A stretch of 64,000 nt of DNA from positions 124,001-188,000 of the forward strand of contig CAVZAE010000007.1 in assembly GCA_963773195.1 (NCBI GenBank), read 5' to 3'. How positions within the stretch are numbered: position 1 is the stretch's first letter; each line of letters opens with the position of its first letter. This stretch comes from CAIWHR01 sp963773195 (GTDB taxonomy: Bacteria; Pseudomonadota; Gammaproteobacteria; Burkholderiales; Casimicrobiaceae). The position numbers and the translations under genes were made by a program. Positions 27,888 to 36,200 of this stretch are shown here, piece after piece. The notes under the pieces were generated by a model that was given only the letters and a program-made list of their open reading frames with translations, ran no database searches and was not told where the DNA came from.

Positions 27888-29045
27888 TTATCGCGGCATT
27901 GACCGGATCGAGACGGGTCCTGCGGCGAGCTTGATCCGTTCGCCGGTATCGACCAGCTTGCCGTCGCGAATCGCGTAGACGGCAATAGCGCGCTCGACGT
28001 CGAATTGAACGAGGACGAGTTTGCTATCCTGGCTGAACACGACGCCCTGTGCCGCCTCTCCTCCGGGAAGCTCGTTCACCTTGGTCGCCCCGTTGTCCTG
28101 GATCGAATACAGCGCGACCTTGCCCAGCTTGTTTCGACCGGGATCATTCGCGAGCAGATTGGAGCCGGCCATCGACGATACGGCAATCCAGTTGCCGTCC
28201 GGCGAGATGGCCACGCCCTCCGGCGTCGCGGCCACGGAGACCTGCTGCGCGGCGCGGAAGGGACGCTTCCGCACGTCGACGAGCGTGACGACGTCGGCGT
28301 CGTCCACGGTTCGGCTGATGCCGGTATTGCCGATCACCGCGTAGCGCCCGTCGCTCGACACATCGACCGCGTACGGGTTGACGCCCGTCGCAATCCTCTC
28401 CTTCGTATCGGCAACCGTCGTGCCGTCGATGGCGAGCACCGCGGCGCCGTTCTCATCGCGCAGGGCGACGATCGCCGACTTGCCGTCGGGCGTGAACGAT
28501 ATCCCCGAAAGTCGCTTTTCGCCGATCTTGACCTGGTTGAGCAGCCGCAGGTTCTTGCCTTCGATCGCGACCACCTTGACGGTTCCATCATGTCCCGCCG
28601 CCAGCAGCAGCGTGCCGGCGCGATTGATGGACAAGCCGTTCGTGTGCGCCCCGACGTCGACCTTGGCCGTGAGTCGGGGCGGCGTCGCTTCGAGGTCGAC
28701 GACTTGCAGGAAGTTGTCGAAGAGTTCCTTCTTGCCGTCGTAGTCGTAACGGGTCGGCGCGGCGACGATGGCGAGCTTGCCATCCGGTGTGATCGCAACC
28801 GCCTGCGGCGGGCCTTGAACCGTGTGCTCGAGCCCCTCCACCGTCGCCTTGACGACCGGCGGAAACTGCGAAGCATCGAGCACCACGAGGCTGTCGGGCG
28901 GCGCAGGCTGCGGATACGTGGCCCGACCGTCAACACGGACGAACTTGCCGTCCTGGGCCGAGACGATCAGGTCGGCGGCTTGTGCCGCCGAGCCGATCGC
29001 GACACTACAGAACAGCGCGAAGCAGAAACCTTGAATCCGGCGCAT
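27888..29045 (-). CDS. secreted YncE-like beta-propeller protein
   Basis: 385 residues from ATG 29045. MRRIQGFCFALFCSVAIGSAAQA is a signal peptide. The mature part consists of seven-bladed YVTN/cytochrome-cd1-like propeller repeats: VAITPDGKLAIVAAPTRYDYDG, GLSINRAGTLLLAAGHDGTVKVV, GISFTPDGKSAIVALRDENGA, GVAISPDGNWIAVSSMAGSN. Periplasmic or surface localisation is expected. Binding partner and function unknown. It converges on the membrane protein upstream (99 bp gap) without an obvious terminator. Confidence 0.85.
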   Translation of the reverse strand: MRRIQGFCFALFCSVAIGSAAQAADLIVSAQDGKFVRVDGRATYPQPAPPDSLVVLDASQFPPVVKATVEGLEHTVQGPPQAVAITPDGKLAIVAAPTRYDYDGKKELFDNFLQVVDLEATPPRLTAKVDVGAHTNGLSINRAGTLLLAAGHDGTVKVVAIEGKNLRLLNQVKIGEKRLSGISFTPDGKSAIVALRDENGAAVLAIDGTTVADTKERIATGVNPYAVDVSSDGRYAVIGNTGISRTVDDADVVTLVDVRKRPFRAAQQVSVAATPEGVAISPDGNWIAVSSMAGSNLLANDPGRNKLGKVALYSIQDNGATKVNELPGGEAAQGVVFSQDSKLVLVQFDVERAIAVYAIRDGKLVDTGERIKLAAGPVSIRSMPR

Positions 29046-29302
29046 GTCTTCCCCTTTTAGGCGATCGAGTGGCCTCGAATGGCGGCGCTCAAGATCAACC
29101 CGCCCATCCTGCCACAAACCTGCCAATGCGGCCTTGAACTGTTCGATCTCACCGCCGACGGTCACGGTGAGTGCCGTCCGGCCCTGACCAGCGATTTGAG
29201 CAAGGCGGCGATGGTCGAAGCGTGAGATCCGAATTTCACGTTACTCAAAGGGCGAGCTTGCGAAGCCCATGTCGCTGGTTCATGGGCATCGGAGCTATGT
29301 AC

Positions 29303-29569
29303 CTAGAGTAGTTGCCATTTGACGATCCCGGCCACTATGACGGGTACCGCGAAAATGAGCAGAAAAATGGGCAGCTCTTCGGCCAGTGAATAACCCGCTC
29401 GAGTAACCCCCAGCCACATGTTCGCTGCCGCGACGACGAACCAAACGGCAACGAACACGACCGTCGCAACGCGTGCGGAGCTTGGAAACTGCCCGGCGAA
29501 CAGTCGGCCGAGAAGCAGGAAACCTCCCATCAGCATCAGGCCGGCGAACAAGAACATAGCAGTGCGCAT
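29303..29569 (-). CDS. small membrane protein, 88 residues
   Basis: I take ATG 29569 (MRTAMFLFAGLMLMGGFLLL) as the start. Three hydrophobic helices are visible: residues about 4-20, 30-50 and 62-85 (LPIFLLIFAVPVIVAGIVKW). No family is recognised with confidence. It lies at the left end of a run of small minus-strand accessory genes. The 257 bp between this gene and the start of the propeller gene (29046-29302) hold nothing I can assign. Confidence 0.6.
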   Translation of the reverse strand: MRTAMFLFAGLMLMGGFLLLGRLFAGQFPSSARVATVVFVAVWFVVAAANMWLGVTRAGYSLAEELPIFLLIFAVPVIVAGIVKWQLL

Positions 29570-29612
29570 GATGCAAACCAGCTCCTGTTCGATGCAGGCG
29601 CCTGACGTGCGG

Positions 29613-30293
29613 CTAGGCGTCGATCTCGGCCCGGGTGAGCGAGTAGTGGAAGCCGAATGTGGCGCTCGTGATGCCCGTTGCTCCTCGACTCGGCAATCCG
29701 CCTGCGGCACACAATTCCATCGCGCAGCCAGCGACTGCCTTGCCGTCGTAGCCCATGACGATGAGCGCCGAGTCAATGCCACGATCTGCGCCCCGGATGC
29801 TCTGCTCGTGCGTCATTGGTGCCGCTTCCGCCTGCTGCAGGAGATGCGCACTGCCCAGACCGGCCATCCGAGAAGCCCCGGGAAGAACCTCTGTCAGCAG
29901 CCAGCGTTGCAGCTCCTGGGCACTTGCCTCCTCTGGAGTAAAGCGGATGAGAGCCGCGATCTCGCCTTGTCCATAACCGAAACTGCCGAGCACCGCACAA
30001 AGACCTCGGGTCATTCCGCTGTAGTACGGCATGATCCTTGTCGTCCAGGACGTCGGGTTGTTCAGCCTTGCCAAATAGGATTCGGACGCGAGCGTCTGCA
30101 AGCTCTCCACCTCGTAGAGCACCATATACCTGGGCGTTCCTTCCATGGCCACCCATCTCGTGCCTCGACGGAACCCCGGGATCGACAGCCGCTCGGGAAG
30201 GTGCTCATGCGTATGCCATCGGTCGTGTTCGGGGATGACCTCGGCATCCACGTCAAAAGACAGAAGCATTGCCGCCGGACCGAGGAGGGGCAT
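29613..30293 (-). CDS. DUF4286/EthD-like uncharacterised protein
   Basis: 226 residues from ATG 30293. MPLLGPAAMLLSFDVDAEVIPEHDRWHTHEHLPERLSIPGFRRGTRWV and YMVLYEVESLQTLASESYLARLNNPTSWT are the features of a two-unit ferredoxin-like dimeric alpha-beta barrel family (often annotated as hypothetical, EthD- or DUF4286-like). The conserved WHTHEHLPER block could bind a metal or small substrate. No signal peptide. Neighbouring genes on the same strand include VOC and small membrane proteins, with no clear pathway. Confidence 0.65.
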   Translation of the reverse strand: MPLLGPAAMLLSFDVDAEVIPEHDRWHTHEHLPERLSIPGFRRGTRWVAMEGTPRYMVLYEVESLQTLASESYLARLNNPTSWTTRIMPYYSGMTRGLCAVLGSFGYGQGEIAALIRFTPEEASAQELQRWLLTEVLPGASRMAGLGSAHLLQQAEAAPMTHEQSIRGADRGIDSALIVMGYDGKAVAGCAMELCAAGGLPSRGATGITSATFGFHYSLTRAEIDA

Positions 30294-30312
30294 TAAGTTT
30301 GCAAGCGTCCGT

Positions 30313-30537
30313 TCAGACGGTGCGTCGCCCACTGCGCCACTTGGTGGCATGCGGCAGCACGAACATGTATGACCCAGTGAGCCAGAGGAGGGCGAGGGGG
30401 AGCAGCGGCGCGTAGGTCACCCAAGGCGGCGGCATTCCACCTCCCTGCGCCAGGGCGACGAAGTTGGCGATGACGGTCAACGTAAAGGCGATGGCCAGCC
30501 ATCGGTGGATCTGCCGAACCCACATTTTCCAGTTCAT
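30313..30537 (-). CDS. small membrane protein, 74 residues
   Basis: 74 residues from ATG 30537. MNWKMWVRQIHRWLAIAFTLTVIANFVALAQ is one transmembrane segment with an RQIHRWL motif; a second, YAPLLPLALLWLTGSYMFVLPH, follows. It resembles short membrane proteins of the PepSY-associated or DUF-type found in proteobacterial accessory regions, but I cannot name a family. The stop lies 19 bp from the next gene on the same strand. Confidence 0.6.
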   Translation of the reverse strand: MNWKMWVRQIHRWLAIAFTLTVIANFVALAQGGGMPPPWVTYAPLLPLALLWLTGSYMFVLPHATKWRSGRRTV

Positions 30538-30560
30538 CGAGTCTCTCTTGTGAAGACACC

Positions 30561-31421
30561 TCAGCGGCGTGCCTCGATCATCTTCCACCCGTTCCCCGAC
30601 GGGTCGCGGAAGCCGGCGTCCACGGTGCCGAAACGGTCGACGGGCTCCTGCGTGAACTCCACTCCGTCGGCGCGCATCCGGTCGTAGGCGGCGCGGCAGT
30701 CGTCCACGACCAGCACGAGCGGGGGCATCGCGCCCTTAGCCACGATCGCGCGCAGCGTCTGCGCCGTCGCCGCGTCGAGCACCGGCGGCCCCGGCTTGAA
30801 CAGGCCGAGCTGGAACGACGGCTGGTCCGGATGCTGCACGGTGAGCCAGCGATAGTCACCGTTGCGCACGTCCGTGTGGACGCGGAACCCGAGCTTCTCG
30901 ACGTAGAACGCGAGCGCTTCGTCCTGATCTCGCACGTACAGGCCGACCACTTCGACACCCTGGTTCATTGGGACCTCCGTTTGTTCGGGTCCATTTATAC
31001 CGCCCGCCACGCGGCGTCGCTTCTCCGAAACTGCGATGGTGAGGTCGGGCCGGTGCGCGGCGCTGAGGAGGCAGGCGGGCACGCGGCCGAGCTCATGCGC
31101 CGCGGCTCGTGCGCGCGCCCGGATCGCGCCGGGGCTCTCGCCGGTGACGTCGCGGAAGGTGCGCCCGAACGTGCCCAGGCTCCCCCAGCCCGTATGGAAC
31201 GCGATCTCGGTGATGGACAGGTCGGTGTCGCGGAGCAGCGCGGTCGCCCGCTCGACGCGCCGCGTGAGCAGGTACCGGTGCGGCGGAACGCCGAAGGCCT
31301 GCTTGAACGATCGCGCGAAATGGGCCTCGGAGACGCCGCTCACGCTCGCGAGGCGCCGGACGGGCCATTCTTCGTGCGAGGCGCCGTCCATCCGGTCCTT
31401 TGCGCGCAGCAGTCGGCGCAA
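30561..31421 (-). CDS. AraC-type DNA-binding domain read in frame into a VOC (glyoxalase) domain
   Basis: One open frame of 286 residues. Residues 1-110 are an AraC helix-turn-helix pair: VRRLASVSGVSEAHFARSFKQAFGVPPHRYLLTRRVERATALL and LSITEIAFHTGWGSLGTFGRTF. Residues 152-286, from the internal ATG 30968 with GGAGGT in front, form a complete VOC protein (VVGLYVRDQDEALAFYVEKLGFRV ... DPSGNGWKMIE). Two genes are expected here; the first lacks a stop before the second begins, so either a true fusion or a loss of the regulator's stop. The frame is open further upstream (DPKLL), so the annotated TTG start at 31421 may be too short. Confidence 0.75.
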   Translation of the reverse strand: MRRLLRAKDRMDGASHEEWPVRRLASVSGVSEAHFARSFKQAFGVPPHRYLLTRRVERATALLRDTDLSITEIAFHTGWGSLGTFGRTFRDVTGESPGAIRARARAAAHELGRVPACLLSAAHRPDLTIAVSEKRRRVAGGINGPEQTEVPMNQGVEVVGLYVRDQDEALAFYVEKLGFRVHTDVRNGDYRWLTVQHPDQPSFQLGLFKPGPPVLDAATAQTLRAIVAKGAMPPLVLVVDDCRAAYDRMRADGVEFTQEPVDRFGTVDAGFRDPSGNGWKMIEARR

Positions 31422-31617
31422 CAGCTTGGGATCCTGGCTCGTATGACCTCCGATATCAAGGTCCTGTGTCTTGCGGCGGATTCGGTGTCACGCTCGACTT
31501 GCTCATTCGCTTATCGTCTTGCACGAGCCGAAGTCGCTTCTTGCATTGACGCGGCCCTTCGCGCGCAGGATCATGTCTCCGGTCGCTGCAAATGAGGCCA
31601 TCGCTCGGGAGAGAGAA

Positions 31618-31932
31618 ATGATCAAAGTGAGTGTGATGTACCCGAATACGCCGGGTGCACGGTTCAACCACGACTACTACCGCGACACGCACATGCCACT
31701 TGTCAAAGCGCGAATGGGTGACAGGTGCAAGTACTACACGATCGACAAGGGTCTTGCCGGCGGGGCTCCAGGCGCACCGGCCGCCTATGTTGGCATGTGT
31801 CACATCTTCTGTGAATCGGTCGCAGACTTCGAAACGGGATTCTCGCCTCACGCGGAGGAGATCCTCGGCGATATTCCAAACTATACCGACCTTTCGCCCG
31901 TCATCCAGATCAGCGAAGTGGTGGTCGGGTGA
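31618..31932 (+). CDS. EthD-family protein
   Basis: 104 residues from ATG 31618, preceded by GGGAGAGAG. MIKVSVMYPNTPGARFNHDYYRDTHMPLVKARMGDR is the EthD dimeric alpha-beta barrel opening with the conserved YRDTHMPL motif. Members are found near ether-degradation or polyketide tailoring genes, often with unknown substrate. It is one of the few plus-strand genes in this accessory stretch. Cytoplasmic. Confidence 0.88.
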   Translation: MIKVSVMYPNTPGARFNHDYYRDTHMPLVKARMGDRCKYYTIDKGLAGGAPGAPAAYVGMCHIFCESVADFETGFSPHAEEILGDIPNYTDLSPVIQISEVVVG

Positions 31933-32023
31933 TCGCAGTCCGGCAGTAGTCGACCGACTCTTCGCACCCGCCAAGCAGCGTTGCCGGAGCGAGGAACGCA
32001 AGTGGCATGCGCATGCAGCTTGC

Positions 32024-32467
32024 CTAGGCCTCGTGGTCGTCGACAGCCTTACTGGGGACAGCGGCGCTGCTTTGCCGAAAGCGAGGCAGCGAATCCTTGA
32101 TCTCGAACCAAGGAAGTTGGTCCTGCGTCCATACGTGATCGTCGGGGCGTACACGTTGTGGCTCATCGAGACTGCCCAATGCCACTTGCACCCGGTTTCC
32201 GAGCACTTCTTCGTGCATGGTGAGCGTGCTGCCGCACGTCATGCAAAAGCCGCGCTCGGCATATTTCGATGATCGATATCGTTTCGGTTGACCTCTGACC
32301 CACTTGAAGGACTCGACCGGGAAGTGGACAAAAGCCAGCGCCGGTGCCCCGGAATGTTTGCGACACATCGAGCAGTGACAAATGACGACACGAAGAGGCG
32401 CTGCAGTGGCGAGATAGCGTACCGCGCCACAGAGACAACCGCCTTCAAATGCGACGATATCGACCAA
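32024..32467 (-). CDS. GFA-fold zinc protein
   Basis: 147 residues. FEGGCLCGAVRYLATAAPLRVVICHCSMCRKHSGAPALAFVHF carries the CxC and CHCSMCRK zinc ligands of the GFA (glutathione-dependent formaldehyde-activating enzyme) fold, and FCMTCGSTLTMH supplies the second CxxC. Despite the name, most GFA-fold proteins have no proven formaldehyde activity. It lies 16 bp after a second GFA gene on the same strand. Five such genes occur in this window (32.0, 32.5, 35.7, 40.9 and 50.2 kb). Confidence 0.88.
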   Translation of the reverse strand: MVDIVAFEGGCLCGAVRYLATAAPLRVVICHCSMCRKHSGAPALAFVHFPVESFKWVRGQPKRYRSSKYAERGFCMTCGSTLTMHEEVLGNRVQVALGSLDEPQRVRPDDHVWTQDQLPWFEIKDSLPRFRQSSAAVPSKAVDDHEA

Positions 32468-32483
32468 CGTTGCCTCCGGGGGG

Positions 32484-32909
32484 TCAGGCGCCTACGTGTG
32501 GCTGACTCTGACTTCCCTCCGAAAAGTGCGGAATTGTTGAGTCTGACGCCGCCCACGAAACCCTCTGCGAATGCCAGATCTCTCGGCTGGGCGGGAAGCG
32601 CTGCGGTTCGTCGAGTGTCGCCGTCGTGAGTTCGATCGTGCTCGGGTCGTCCGCGTGTTGATAGGCGAGGGGTGTGCCGCACGTGGCGCAGAAGCTCCTG
32701 ACGACCGGGGCCGACGACCGGAACTCGGTGAGCCGTCCACTCAACAGCGTGTACTGGCTGACGGCCACCACGAACCAGCCCACTGACGGTGCACCGCTTG
32801 CGAGCCGACAAGCTCGACAGAAACAGAGGCTGCTCGAGCGCGGGACGCCAGTGATTCGATAGCGAACCGTGCCACACAGACAGCCGCCTTCGCAAACGAC
32901 GTTTCGCAT
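32484..32909 (-). CDS. GFA-fold zinc protein
   Basis: 141 residues. MRNVVCEGGCLCGTVRYRITGVPRSSSLCFCRACRLASGAPSVGWFVV, then VRSFCATCGTPLAYQHADDP: the same Cys layout as the neighbouring GFA gene but with CFCRAC in place of CHCSMC. The two are diverged, not recent copies. Tandem arrangement (16-bp gap) suggests co-expression. The ligand is unknown. Downstream of its start, at 32933-32939, a lone GCCTAAC-like heptamer is seen, too little to call an attC site. Confidence 0.87.
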   Translation of the reverse strand: MRNVVCEGGCLCGTVRYRITGVPRSSSLCFCRACRLASGAPSVGWFVVAVSQYTLLSGRLTEFRSSAPVVRSFCATCGTPLAYQHADDPSTIELTTATLDEPQRFPPSREIWHSQRVSWAASDSTIPHFSEGSQSQPHVGA

Positions 32910-33033
32910 AACTGCAGACTCAAAGGCGCCTAACTATCGGAGCCGGCATTCTGACGAGTCCTAAGCTCCTCGATGACCCGAAGCCGCGAAACGACGAGTT
33001 CGTCGATGGAGGGGAGGTGCGATCCCCGGGGCA

Positions 33034-33969
33034 TCAGCAGCCCTGCGCAGCAATGCGACGGCAATGGTCAAGCGCGGCGCTGATCAGGTTGTGGCTGGCC
33101 TCGGCGGTCCGGAACGCCGAGTGGGCAGACAGCGTCACGTTGGACAGGGACGTTAGCACGTGCCCGGTCGGCAGCGGCTCGACGGCAAATACGTCCAGAC
33201 CGGCGTGCCGCAGATGGCCCGAGCGCAACGCGTCGACCATCGCGTCCTCGTCCACGAGCGCGCCGCGCGCAGTGTTGATCAGGATCGCGCCCGGCCGCAT
33301 GACCGCGATGCGCTCGCGAGAGAGGAAGTTCCTGGTATCTTCGTTCAACAGCAGGTGTATCGACAGCACGTCACTCTCTGCGAGTAGCCGGCCGAGCTCG
33401 ACGAACTGCACACCCGGAACGGTCTTCGGGCTGCGATTCCAGGCCAGCACCTTCATGCCCATGCCTAAAGTGAGTCGAGCGACCTCCGCTGCTATCCCGC
33501 CGAAACCGAGCAAGCCAATGGTGCGACCGGTTAGCTGAAGCGAGTCGGAGCGCACCCAGTTGCCGGCGCGTATTTCGCGGTCCATCCTCGCGAATCCACG
33601 CGCGGCAGTCCACATCAGCGCCACCGCACATTCGGCGACCGCCGTGTCGCCATAGCCTTTGATCGTATGTACCGCGATGCCGAGCTCGCCCAGTTGTTCG
33701 GGATTCATGTAGCTGCGCGCACCGGTGCCGAGGAAGACGACGTGCTTCAGGCCCGTGCATTGGCGCGCGACCGGGGTAGGGAACTGCGTATGGTCGATGA
33801 CGGCGATCTCGGCACCCGCAAGCGTCAGGGGGATCGCCTCGCTGCGAATGTCGGGTTGCCGGTTGATCGTGAACGGCACGTCGATTGTCCCGAGCAGCTT
33901 CTGGGCTACGTCGCCAAGTGCCGGGTTGGCATCCACGAACACCGCGCGAAGTGTCGAGCGCCGTGTCAA
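33034..33969 (-). CDS. D-isomer-specific 2-hydroxyacid dehydrogenase
   Basis: 311 residues. The NAD-binding Rossmann motif is GRTIGLLGFGGIAAEVARLTLGMGMKVLAWNRS, and the catalytic region includes INTARGALVDEDAMVDALRSGHLRHAGLDVFAVEPLP and a His in LSAHSAFRTAEA. Length and motifs fit the D-2-hydroxyacid dehydrogenase family (phosphoglycerate, glycerate or related acids). The catalytic Arg-Glu-His triad is mostly visible (NTARG, then VFAVEP, then SAH). Cytoplasmic. Minus strand like its neighbours. Confidence 0.9.
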   Translation of the reverse strand: MTRRSTLRAVFVDANPALGDVAQKLLGTIDVPFTINRQPDIRSEAIPLTLAGAEIAVIDHTQFPTPVARQCTGLKHVVFLGTGARSYMNPEQLGELGIAVHTIKGYGDTAVAECAVALMWTAARGFARMDREIRAGNWVRSDSLQLTGRTIGLLGFGGIAAEVARLTLGMGMKVLAWNRSPKTVPGVQFVELGRLLAESDVLSIHLLLNEDTRNFLSRERIAVMRPGAILINTARGALVDEDAMVDALRSGHLRHAGLDVFAVEPLPTGHVLTSLSNVTLSAHSAFRTAEASHNLISAALDHCRRIAAQGC

Positions 33970-33999
33970 AGGGGTTTGTGGCGTGGTGACCGAACCGGG

Positions 34000-34509
34000 C
34001 TAGGCGTGAGCCCGTAGCACGTAGCTCACGCCAACAGCGCATACATAGAGCCCGACTCCGAAAACGGTGTGCGCCATAAGACTTCGCAGCCTCGCCTGCA
34101 TTGGCCGGGGCGATTTTGACGCAGCAATGCCGAGTCCGAACGAAGGCTGCATGATGAAGTAGGGCACCAGGACGCTACCAATGCCAAAGAGCAGGGCTGG
34201 CAACAACGTGGGTCGCGCAAGCCAGCTACCCGAGACCAAGGCGACGAGGACGAGCGCGTATGCGGTACCAATGACGTAGTGGGCTATCCAACCCACTGCG
34301 CACTCGGAACGCTTCTGCGCAGCGGCGGCGATGCTGGGGTGCACGAACGTGCCTTCTGGCATGTGGCGAAGCCAGCGCCCGACGAGACAATAGTTGGCCA
34401 GCGGAACGCTGAACGCGCGATTCAGCAGCAGACCCCAAACGTCCATGAAGAGGGTTGCCCCAAGGCCAACGGCAACGGCGCCCAAGAAGTAGGTAACTCC
34501 AGTGGTCAC
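34000..34509 (-). CDS. DUF2938 membrane protein
   Basis: 169 residues with four transmembrane helices. TYFLGAVAVGLGATLFMDVWGLLLNRAF, then NYCLVGRWLRHMPEGTFVHPSIAAAAQKRSECAVGWIAHYVIGTAYALVLV and VPYFIMQPSFGLGIAASKSP match the DUF2938 family. Inner membrane; function unknown. Its start overlaps the stop of a small gene upstream (34506-34772) by 4 bp, so translation may be coupled. Confidence 0.85.
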   Translation of the reverse strand: MTTGVTYFLGAVAVGLGATLFMDVWGLLLNRAFSVPLANYCLVGRWLRHMPEGTFVHPSIAAAAQKRSECAVGWIAHYVIGTAYALVLVALVSGSWLARPTLLPALLFGIGSVLVPYFIMQPSFGLGIAASKSPRPMQARLRSLMAHTVFGVGLYVCAVGVSYVLRAHA

Positions 34510-34772
34510 CTGCGGTTGAACTTGCTCGCGCCAGCATTGGCCCGGTCGAGATCAGTGGCAACTTGACCGCGCGCCCGTTCATACACGATCTCGCGCCCCA
34601 TCGCATTGCCAACGTAGGCCATCCCGTTTCGGGTGGGCGTCAGTCGACACCTGACGCTGTGCACACCTTCGCCTAGCACGATCTCGATCACATCGACACG
34701 CTTACTCAGGACGACAACGTCCAGGGTTTGCCCGGTTGTGGTTACCCGGACCGCAATTTTTTCGTCGTTCAT
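34506..34772 (-). CDS. uncharacterised small protein, 88 residues
   Basis: MNDEKIAVRVTTTGQTLDVVVLSKRVDVIEIVLGEGVHSVRCRLTPTRNGMAYVGNAMGREIVYERARGQVATDLDRANAG. It looks like a small beta-rich domain with a charged C-terminal helix. I do not recognise a family. It overlaps the DUF2938 gene by 4 bp, which supports its being real. No signal peptide or membrane segment. Confidence 0.6.
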   Translation of the reverse strand: MNDEKIAVRVTTTGQTLDVVVLSKRVDVIEIVLGEGVHSVRCRLTPTRNGMAYVGNAMGREIVYERARGQVATDLDRANAGASKFNRR

Positions 34773-34843
34773 ACAAGTCCATTCGCCTTGAGTCAGATCG
34801 GACGGTGGGATGCGATTTTACGCCGGGCCGGTTGCGCGGCTAT

Positions 34844-35653
34844 TCATTGCGCTCGGCAGACACCTCTGACCAGCCGGACTTGGCCTTCCTCGAGACTGCG
34901 TCGCGCGTTCCCGACCTTTTGTGCGAGATTGTCGACGAACACCGCCAACCCCAGTTGTCCCGGTACCGCGGGCATCGCGTTCGCGACGGTCCTGCTCAAA
35001 TGGACATCGCTGGCATCCTCTATGAGTTCAGTGACAAATCCACTCTCGCCTAGAATCGATCGCATCTCTTGCGCGGAGATAAGAAAGCTATCGGTCGGGT
35101 CGGTGGCCCAGGGAAGAGGAAAGTAGGACGGCCCCACCTTTCCGGTGGCCATCTCCTGGAAGGCGTATCGGCCACCCGGTTTGAGGACCCGATAGATCTC
35201 GCCATAGAGCGTACGCTTATCCGCGATGTTCATGCCGACGTTTTGCATCCAGACGACCTCGAACGAAGCATCGGGAAAGGGCAGGTCGAGAGCGCTGCCC
35301 TCATGCACGTCGACGCGGTCGTCAAGACCGGTGAGGCGATTCAGCAGTGCTGCGCCGACGCAGTAATCCGGCGACATTTCGAGGCAGTCGACGCGGCAAC
35401 CGAGCGCCGAAGCGAGCAGTCGGGCGGGACCGCCGAGTCCGGCTCCAATGTCGAGAACGCGATCTTCGGCCCGAATCTGCGCCAGCTCCAGCAACTCGCG
35501 TGAAGCGCGAAGTCCGCCCGTGTGGAAATGATCGAGCGCTCCCAGCGCCTCCGGCGACACGCGTTGCTCTGGGTTCAGCCCGGCCGCGCGGACTGCCGTC
35601 AGAATTCGTGCCTCGATGTCGCGGGCCGAATAGTGTGCTTCCAGACCAGACAT
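34844..35653 (-). CDS. class I SAM-dependent methyltransferase
   Basis: 269 residues. Motif I is DRVLDIGAGLGGPARLLASALGCRVDCLEMSPDY, then LPFPDASFEVVWMQNVGMNI (motif II/III) and RVLKPGGRYAFQEMATG. The N-terminus HYSARDIEARILTAVRAAGLNPEQRVSPEALGALDHFHTGGLRASRELLELA resembles UbiE/COQ5- or sarcosine/dimethylglycine-type small-molecule methyltransferases. Cytoplasmic. Substrate not deducible. It is followed on the same strand by the 34506-34772 gene after 71 bp. Confidence 0.87.
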   Translation of the reverse strand: MSGLEAHYSARDIEARILTAVRAAGLNPEQRVSPEALGALDHFHTGGLRASRELLELAQIRAEDRVLDIGAGLGGPARLLASALGCRVDCLEMSPDYCVGAALLNRLTGLDDRVDVHEGSALDLPFPDASFEVVWMQNVGMNIADKRTLYGEIYRVLKPGGRYAFQEMATGKVGPSYFPLPWATDPTDSFLISAQEMRSILGESGFVTELIEDASDVHLSRTVANAMPAVPGQLGLAVFVDNLAQKVGNARRSLEEGQVRLVRGVCRAQ

Positions 35654-35677
35654 GAACGATGTCCCCCGGTGACTATC

Positions 35678-36079
35678 TTACGAGACGCTCGGCTCCCACT
35701 CGTCGAATGAGGGCACCTCGCTTCCGTAGGCAAGCCAAGGCACTTCACTCGAGACCCAGATATGCGCCCGTGGCGCTTGTTTTGGATCGTCGTCGAGCGT
35801 GGCGACGCGAAGGGCGATGGTTTCGCTGCCGCTTCGGTGCGCGATGAGTGGGCTTCCGCAGTTACCGCAGAAATAGCGGCGCTTGCCGGGAGAAGATTCG
35901 TACGAGTTGAGGAGATCTTCGCCTTGCAGCCACTTGAACTCCGACCGTTTCACCGATGCTGAAGTATTGAAGGCTGCCGCATGGGCTTTGCGGCACGTGT
36001 TGCATGAGCAATGCCTGGGCGCCGAGCTAAGGCGCTCCACGTTGTAGACGATGCGACCGCAAAGGCAGCTACCGCGCAT
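35678..36079 (-). CDS. GFA-fold zinc protein
   Basis: 133 residues. MRGSCLCGRIVYNVERLSSAPRHCSCNTCRKAHAAAFNTSASV and RRYFCGNCGSPLIAHRSGSETIALRVATLDDD have the complete GFA Cys pattern: CxC, CSCNTC, CGNC. It is the third member of the family in the window. It lies 24 bp downstream of no other gene on its strand; the divergent AsmA gene begins 121 bp away, so this interval should carry both promoters. Confidence 0.88.
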   Translation of the reverse strand: MRGSCLCGRIVYNVERLSSAPRHCSCNTCRKAHAAAFNTSASVKRSEFKWLQGEDLLNSYESSPGKRRYFCGNCGSPLIAHRSGSETIALRVATLDDDPKQAPRAHIWVSSEVPWLAYGSEVPSFDEWEPSVS

Positions 36080-36200
36080 GGATGGCCTCCTGCCTCATTG
36101 TAGGACAAATCCCCGGCGGTTCGAGCGCACTGCCTGATATACCACCGCAGCTCGCCATCGCTAGACTTTAACGTCGGCGGCAGTTCCCGAGCCGGACGGT

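Noticed and set aside
29607..29618. GCCTGAC...GCTAGGC near the end of the 29613 gene
   Set aside because: Only a few bases between the two heptamers, with no room for the stem of an attC.
32933..32939. GCCTAAC-like core near the second GFA gene
   Set aside because: No partner core or palindromic stem in the next 120 bp, so not enough to call an attC.
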